Source: Hungatella sp. UBA7603 (GTDB lineage Bacteria; Bacillota; Clostridia; Lachnospirales; Lachnospiraceae). From it: a DNA stretch of 64,000 nt. Positions 59,582 to 64,000 of this stretch are shown here, in pieces. The stretch spans positions 124,001-188,000 of the forward strand of contig DLJZ01000002.1 in NCBI GenBank assembly GCA_002478865.1. Direction: 5' to 3'. Position 1 is the stretch's first letter. Every line of letters starts with the position of its first letter. The notes under the pieces were generated by a model. It had not been told where the DNA came from, did not search any database, and was given only the letters and a program-made list of their open reading frames with translations. The position numbers and the translations under genes are program-made.

Positions 59582-61564
59582 TTATGAAAAGGACCCTTTC
59601 TCACCCGGTTTCTTTAAAATAACCTCTTCACACAAACAGAATCGGTCGACCTCACCGTAGAGCATCTGAGCTTGTCCCTCCAGTTCCTCTCCCGCTGCCG
59701 AGCTTTCTTCTGCAGTCGATGCATTAGCCTGAATGACTGCGGAAACTTGGGACAAACCGTCATTAATCTGTTCTATGGCCTGAACTTGATCCATGGAAGA
59801 TGCCTCCACCGCTTTCATCGAGGTATCCATCTGATAAGCCTGATCCGCAATCTCTTTAAGCACTCTTCCAGTCTCTAAAGTTAGCCTTTCCCCCTCTAAT
59901 ACAGCTTTTGCGGAATGTTCTATCAATCCCGAAGTCTGCTTTGCGGCTTCCGCTGATTTGACCGCCAGATTTCTTACCTCTCCTGCCACAACTGCAAATC
60001 CACTGCCTGCGCTTCCCGCCCGAGCGCCTTCCACGGCTGCATTTAATGCTAACAAGTTCGTCTGAAATGCGATATCTTCAATCATCTTTGTGATATTGCT
60101 TATCTTTCCGGAAGAGGTACTAATATCCTCAATTGCCTCCTTAAGACTTTCCATATATTGATTTCCCATACCTACTTTAAGGCCAGACTGACCGGCATAG
60201 GTAGACGCCATACGAACGTGCTCTACATTCATCTCCGCCCGTTGGTGAACAGCCTGTATGGAGGTATTAAGCTCCTCTACGGCTGCCGCCTGTTCTTGGC
60301 TACCTGATGCTAAAGCCTGGGAGGCATCGGAAACCTGGCCTGCACCGTTGTTTACGGCTTGAGCAGAGATCTGGACCTTTCTTAAGGTACTGCTTAGGGC
60401 AACCGATATGGACTCCATACTTGTGCGGATGCTATTAAATTCTCCCGGATACTCACAACCGCTTTCCACGGACAGATTTCCTTTTGAAATCTGATGAAGA
60501 TACATGGAAATATCCTGAATGATGTCTTTATATTTAGCCGCCATTTCATTTATGCTTCGAGAGATTCTTCCAATCTCATCATCACGTTTGATGGTTAGTT
60601 CCATATTAAGATCCCCCTCTGAGAACCGATTTAAGGAATCCACCACATGGTTAATCGGCCTTGTAATTCGATTTGTAATCTGCACCACGGCAAAAATACT
60701 AACCAATAGGGATAGGACTCCCAAAACTACCGCCGAGATAACTGAGGTCTTTATCCCAGACATAAATTCAGACTGAAGAGCCGTCACATTCACAGACCAA
60801 CCGTTGGTATCTTTAATCGGGGCATAGGAACCAATCTTTTTAACTCCTCCATCTTTATAAAAACGAAATCCAGACCTACCGCCTATCATGTCCACTTCAA
60901 GGGATGCGAGTTCAGGACTCTTACCTGGATCCTTTTTTTCATCCTCAATGCTGTTTTGTCGTCCCAGCACAACAGAAAACTCATCTGCTGCCACCTTTGA
61001 TCCACTACTATCCAATATGTAGGTACTGCCAGTACTGCCTAGCTTTGCTTCGCTTATGATGGATTCAAATACGGAGTAGGGTATTTCCAGCATGATTACA
61101 AGATCCCCAAAAGGGTATGCGTATTGAAAAGACACCGAGTCATTTCCCACGATGGGATCGGATAAAAAAGGGGTTCCCTCTTTTGCCTTTTGATAGACAC
61201 TGTTGTCCTTGTAGGACTTTTTGCTTGCGATGGAGGTACCGTCCTCCGATATGATATCGATCTTATTCAGCCCATACTGAGAACTTGAAATGGTAAGAAA
61301 TATACCAATATTGCCCCCACGCTCGGCGTTGCCCTTTTCATAGAGGCCAATGGACTCTGCAATGATGGAATATTCTTTTAACTGCTGTGTAATCTTTTCT
61401 GAGACAAGCTCTGAGGTTTCCTTTAAACTCTTGGCAAGGGATCGGTGAGCGGTATCATAAATAAGATAAATGGAACTTACAGACAACAGAAATACAATGC
61501 ATGCGATGCAGGTTAAAGTAAATAATACCAAATCCTTTTTTATTCCCTTACGGTGTCTGTTCAT
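59582..61564 (-). CDS. Methyl-accepting chemotaxis protein with Cache sensor domain
   Basis: 660 residues, from the ATG at 61564 with GGAGG eight bases upstream. Order: helix 1 (about 9-31), extracellular double-Cache domain (about 40-270; [13 protein letters not shown]), helix 2 (about 280-302), HAMP (about 303-356; [21 protein letters not shown]) and the signalling domain (about 400-640) with hairpin [23 protein letters not shown]. Cache sensors of this shape often bind amino acids, carboxylates or amines. The ligand is unknown. Confidence 0.93.
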   Translation of the reverse strand: MNRHRKGIKKDLVLFTLTCIACIVFLLSVSSIYLIYDTAHRSLAKSLKETSELVSEKITQQLKEYSIIAESIGLYEKGNAERGGNIGIFLTISSSQYGLNKIDIISEDGTSIASKKSYKDNSVYQKAKEGTPFLSDPIVGNDSVSFQYAYPFGDLVIMLEIPYSVFESIISEAKLGSTGSTYILDSSGSKVAADEFSVVLGRQNSIEDEKKDPGKSPELASLEVDMIGGRSGFRFYKDGGVKKIGSYAPIKDTNGWSVNVTALQSEFMSGIKTSVISAVVLGVLSLLVSIFAVVQITNRITRPINHVVDSLNRFSEGDLNMELTIKRDDEIGRISRSINEMAAKYKDIIQDISMYLHQISKGNLSVESGCEYPGEFNSIRTSMESISVALSSTLRKVQISAQAVNNGAGQVSDASQALASGSQEQAAAVEELNTSIQAVHQRAEMNVEHVRMASTYAGQSGLKVGMGNQYMESLKEAIEDISTSSGKISNITKMIEDIAFQTNLLALNAAVEGARAGSAGSGFAVVAGEVRNLAVKSAEAAKQTSGLIEHSAKAVLEGERLTLETGRVLKEIADQAYQMDTSMKAVEASSMDQVQAIEQINDGLSQVSAVIQANASTAEESSAAGEELEGQAQMLYGEVDRFCLCEEVILKKPGEKGSFS

Positions 61565-61625
61565 GCTTCTAACCTCCAATGTATATTTAGCCTTTGTCTC
61601 AGGTATTTCTTGAGATCCAGTAAAT

Positions 61626-61652
61626 ATATCGGTTAGTTTTCAGATAACTATA
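61626..61652 (-). promoter_or_regulatory. Sigma-D (motility sigma factor)-like promoter of the chemoreceptor gene
   Basis: TATAGTTA (61645-61652), 11 bases, ACCGATAT (61626-61633) on the minus strand. This matches six of eight positions in each half of the TAAAGTTT-N11-GCCGATAA motif used for flagellar and chemotaxis genes. Confidence 0.6.
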
Positions 61653-61925
61653 GAGACTTTACCAATGTTTTACAATAACTTACACAACTTTTACAATTGA
61701 ATTTTAAATCTCTTACTGCCATATTCCATTACATGTTTATTGTCTATTAATATATGTTTCATTTATAGTAAATACTTAACGTTATTTTCTTTCCTCCTGG
61801 CTTTGCCCAATCTCAGCCACTTGTGCCACACTAGTAGCTCTAGAAGCGCAGACTGTCATTGAAACTTGTAGATTTTAACTATCAACATTTTTTACATGCG
61901 AAAGAACCTTTTAATATATTCAGAC
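61653..61925. other. Intergenic sequence upstream of the chemoreceptor gene
   Basis: AT-rich, no gene or further regulatory element I can support. Confidence 0.4.
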
Positions 61926-61964
61926 AACAAAAAAACCTTGTCCTCAAAATCGAGTACAAGGTTT
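61926..61964 (-). terminator. tRNA-Leu terminator
   Basis: AAACCTTGT / ACAAGGTTT (61933-61941 with 61956-61964) with an inner CTC / GAG pairing, followed by Ts on the minus strand. Confidence 0.8.
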
Positions 61965-61975
61965 CCCACAATGAA

Positions 61976-62061
61976 TGCCGGCGACCGGAATCGAACCGGT
62001 ACGGGCGATTAAGCCCGCAGGATTTTAAGTCCTGTGCGTCTGCCAGTTCCGCCACGCCGGC
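61976..62061 (-). tRNA. tRNA-Leu(TAA)
   Basis: Acceptor GCCGGCG / CGCCGGC, anticodon loop CTTAAAA with TAA, a long variable arm (CGGGCTTAATCGCCCG) typical of class II tRNAs, T-loop GGTTCGATTCC. Confidence 0.95.
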
Positions 62062-62391
62062 ATCAAACTTGATCATAAGCTTGTCCTATTTGCCAAAACA
62101 AAAGAACTCACCAATGAACAACATAATGTATTATACAAAATCACACCTTTCTTGTCAACTGTTTTCATGGGAAATTTATTCTGAACATGATTCGATTGCA
62201 TCTTTTTTTATAAACCCTCTAATTAAGAATGATAATAATTGAGGATACCGCTGAAAAAATTGGTGAATGATAAAAAATAAATTAAGAAGCAATTGTCCAC
62301 TAGTCAAATAAGTGGTAGAATCAACTTAAGCAGAATTGTATTTCTGCTAATACAATAATAAATGAGAATAAACCATTTTAGGAGGAATTAT
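62062..62391. other. Intergenic region upstream of the NADH oxidase gene
   Basis: It contains the promoter at 62293-62321 and leader; no gene. The rest is AT-rich. Confidence 0.5.
62293..62321 (+). promoter_or_regulatory. Promoter of the NADH oxidase gene
   Basis: TTGTCC (62293-62298), 17 bases, TAGAAT (62316-62321). The spacer holds CCACT-N9-AGTGG (62297-62315), a possible regulator site. Confidence 0.6.
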
Positions 62392-63726
62392 ATGGAACGT
62401 ATCGTAGTAATTGGAGCAAACCACGCCGGAACCGCGGCGATTAACACGATTTTAGATAACTATAAGGACAAAGAAGTGATTATATTTGATTCCAATGACA
62501 ACATCAGTTTCCTTGGATGCGGTATGGCCCTATGGATCGGAAATCAGATCCCATCTTCAGAAGGATTGTTTTATTGCAGCAAAGAAATCTTTGAGCAAAA
62601 GGGTGCGAAGGTTTATTTAGAGACCATCGTATATCATATTGACTTTGATAAAAAGCTGGTTTTTGCAACCGGTAAGGACGGACAGAATTATCAGACCCCT
62701 TATGACAAACTCATACTTGCAACAGGATCTCTTCCAATCGCTCCAACCATTGAGGGCACCGATCTTAAGAATGTTCAGTATGTGAAATTATTTCAAAATG
62801 CCAAAGAAGTCATCGATAAGCTTCAAGATGGCATGATCCGAAATGTGGTTGTAGTAGGTGCCGGATACATTGGCGTTGAACTTGCAGAAGCATTTAACCG
62901 GATTGGCAAAAAGGTTACTTTAATTGATACCGCCAGCACCTGTCTGTCAGGTTATTATGATAGAGAGTTCACAGATGTTATGTCAAAGAACTTAGAAAGC
63001 CACGGAATTAAACTGGCCTACGAAGAGACCGTCACCAGTATCAAGGGAATCGGCAAAGTTGAAAAGATCGTTACAGACAAGCATGAATATCCAGCCGATA
63101 TGGTAGTACTGGGAATCGGTTTTAAACCAAACAGTCAGTTGGGAAAAGACAGTCTGGAGCTGTTTAAAAATGGAGCTTATCTGGTAAACGAACATCAGCA
63201 GACAAGTCAGCCAGATGTTTATGCCATCGGTGACTGCGCTACCGTATTTGATAATGCCATTCAAAAAACCAGTTACATCGCTCTGGCTACCAATGCCGTA
63301 CGTTCTGGTATCGTAGCGGCTCATAATGCTTGTGAAACACCACTAAAATCCATTGGTGTTCAGGGTTCCAACGGTATCTGCATCTGGGATTTGAAGATGG
63401 TTTCAACTGGAATCACACTGGATAAAGCCAAAAGTTTAGGTTACGATGCAGTTGCTACGGATTATGAAGATACTCAAAAACCAGATTTTATCCAGCACGA
63501 CAATTATAAGGTTAAGATCCGCATCGTATACGACAAGAAGACACGTATCATCTTAGGTGCTCAGATGTGTTCCGAATATGATATTTCAATGGCAATCCAC
63601 ATGTTCTCTCTTGCCATTCAGGAACAGGTGACCATCGACAAATTAAAGCTGACGGATATTTTCTTCCTTCCTCATTTTAATAAGCCTTACAACTACGTTA
63701 CTATGGCAGCTCTGATGGCAGAATAA
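62392..63726 (+). CDS. Water-forming NADH oxidase (Nox, CoA-disulfide reductase family)
   Basis: 444 residues, from the ATG at 62392 with AGGAGG upstream; the frame's earlier start would include that site. FAD loop [12 protein letters not shown] with His11, redox-active Cys43 in [12 protein letters not shown], second nucleotide loop [15 protein letters not shown] and the FAD aspartate in [13 protein letters not shown]. It reduces oxygen to water with NADH, a defence enzyme in anaerobes. The terminator at 63783-63818 follows. Confidence 0.92.
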   Translation: MERIVVIGANHAGTAAINTILDNYKDKEVIIFDSNDNISFLGCGMALWIGNQIPSSEGLFYCSKEIFEQKGAKVYLETIVYHIDFDKKLVFATGKDGQNYQTPYDKLILATGSLPIAPTIEGTDLKNVQYVKLFQNAKEVIDKLQDGMIRNVVVVGAGYIGVELAEAFNRIGKKVTLIDTASTCLSGYYDREFTDVMSKNLESHGIKLAYEETVTSIKGIGKVEKIVTDKHEYPADMVVLGIGFKPNSQLGKDSLELFKNGAYLVNEHQQTSQPDVYAIGDCATVFDNAIQKTSYIALATNAVRSGIVAAHNACETPLKSIGVQGSNGICIWDLKMVSTGITLDKAKSLGYDAVATDYEDTQKPDFIQHDNYKVKIRIVYDKKTRIILGAQMCSEYDISMAIHMFSLAIQEQVTIDKLKLTDIFFLPHFNKPYNYVTMAALMAE

Positions 63727-63782
63727 ATGTTTCTTTCAGTCATACAAAATGGCTTGTGGAAAAAAAATATAAAACAAGAACA

Positions 63783-63818
63783 AAAAACCGGTATGTTGAT
63801 TGCAACATACCGGTTTTT
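63783..63818. terminator. Bidirectional terminator between NADH oxidase and tRNA-Tyr
   Basis: AAAAACCGGTATGTTG / CAACATACCGGTTTTT with a four-base loop, working for convergent units. Confidence 0.9.
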
Positions 63819-63840
63819 ATTTCACATATAAAGTTATAAC

Positions 63841-63922
63841 TGGGCGGAGAAGGATTCGAACCTTCGAAGTCGTCGACAACAGATTTACAGTCTGCCCCCT
63901 TTGGCCGCTCGGGAACCCGCCC
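63841..63922 (-). tRNA. tRNA-Tyr(GTA)
   Basis: Acceptor GGGCGGG / TCCGCCC, anticodon loop CTGTAAA with GTA, long variable arm, T-loop GGTTCGAATCC, discriminator A. No encoded CCA. Confidence 0.95.
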
Positions 63923-64000
63923 ATGCCTTTTAACAAGCGATTGTTATTTTATCATATTATCCTAAATAAATCAAGCTATTTCGACAAAAAATAATAATTC

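Noticed and set aside
61882..62076. 64-codon minus-strand ORF
   Set aside because: It is the translation of tRNA-Leu(TAA) and its terminator.

Overview
The window reads as chromosome of an anaerobic, spore-forming Clostridia, most likely Lachnospiraceae close to Lacrimispora / Clostridium saccharolyticum. This placement is an inference from the gene content: moderately AT-rich DNA with strong GGAGG ribosome sites, a choline glycyl-radical microcompartment of Lachnospiraceae type, a thioredoxin and glycyl-radical economy, desulfoferrodoxin and NADH oxidase for oxygen defence, many GntR/FCD regulators, and tRNAs without encoded CCA.

Layout. 0.1-9 kb: a sugar-nucleotidyltransferase-like gene, a decayed patch with a broken LytTR response regulator, a GntR(YtrA)-ABC transporter operon, murA and a large exported protein of unknown function. 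9.2-12.4 kb: divergently transcribed Fe-siderophore-type ABC importer genes with two mirror-image promoters, each carrying the same 22-bp dyad at the start site. 12.4-14.8 kb: a WGPP-repeat protein, a second nucleotidyltransferase paralogue and a small AtpI-like membrane protein.

14.9-32.3 kb: a complete choline-degrading bacterial microcompartment (GRM1/cut) operon of 21 genes on the minus strand, preceded by its MerR regulator. CutC is identified residue by residue: every catalytic position known from the structurally studied CutC is present. The shell has BMC-H, a permuted BMC-H and BMC-P proteins but no BMC-T. The core is CutC/CutD, a CoA-acylating aldehyde dehydrogenase, PduL and an alcohol dehydrogenase. 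Choline would be cut to trimethylamine and acetaldehyde; the aldehyde goes to ethanol and to acetyl-CoA/acetyl phosphate. Two paralogous DMT transporters probably bring choline in or let trimethylamine out. A second aldehyde dehydrogenase in the operon has lost its catalytic cysteine. The MerR gene and the operon both have promoters with a 20-bp spacer and a dyad, the MerR hallmark.

32.5-36.8 kb: thioredoxin, a YhgE/Pip-type membrane protein with a partner gene, and tRNA-Gly. 36.8-55.3 kb: an accessory catabolic region built around two copies of an apparently uncharacterised cassette: ion-transporter-superfamily permease, hydantoinase/oxoprolinase-like ASKHA ATPase, and a small HExxH protein, each with a GntR/FCD regulator. 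Both copies have a strong hairpin between permease and ATPase genes. The second copy continues into YiaK- and YiaL/YhcH-like genes. Between the cassettes lie an M28-type peptidase and a cyclase / ketopantoate-reductase-like / DapA-NanA-like / zinc alcohol dehydrogenase operon controlled by another GntR protein. I regard the duplicated cassette as the best candidate for an undescribed system.

55.9-64 kb: an NAD aldehyde dehydrogenase, tRNA-Gly, tRNA-Phe, desulfoferrodoxin, a DUF1848 relic, a helical-bundle protein, a chemoreceptor with a sigma-D-like promoter, tRNA-Leu, NADH oxidase and tRNA-Tyr.
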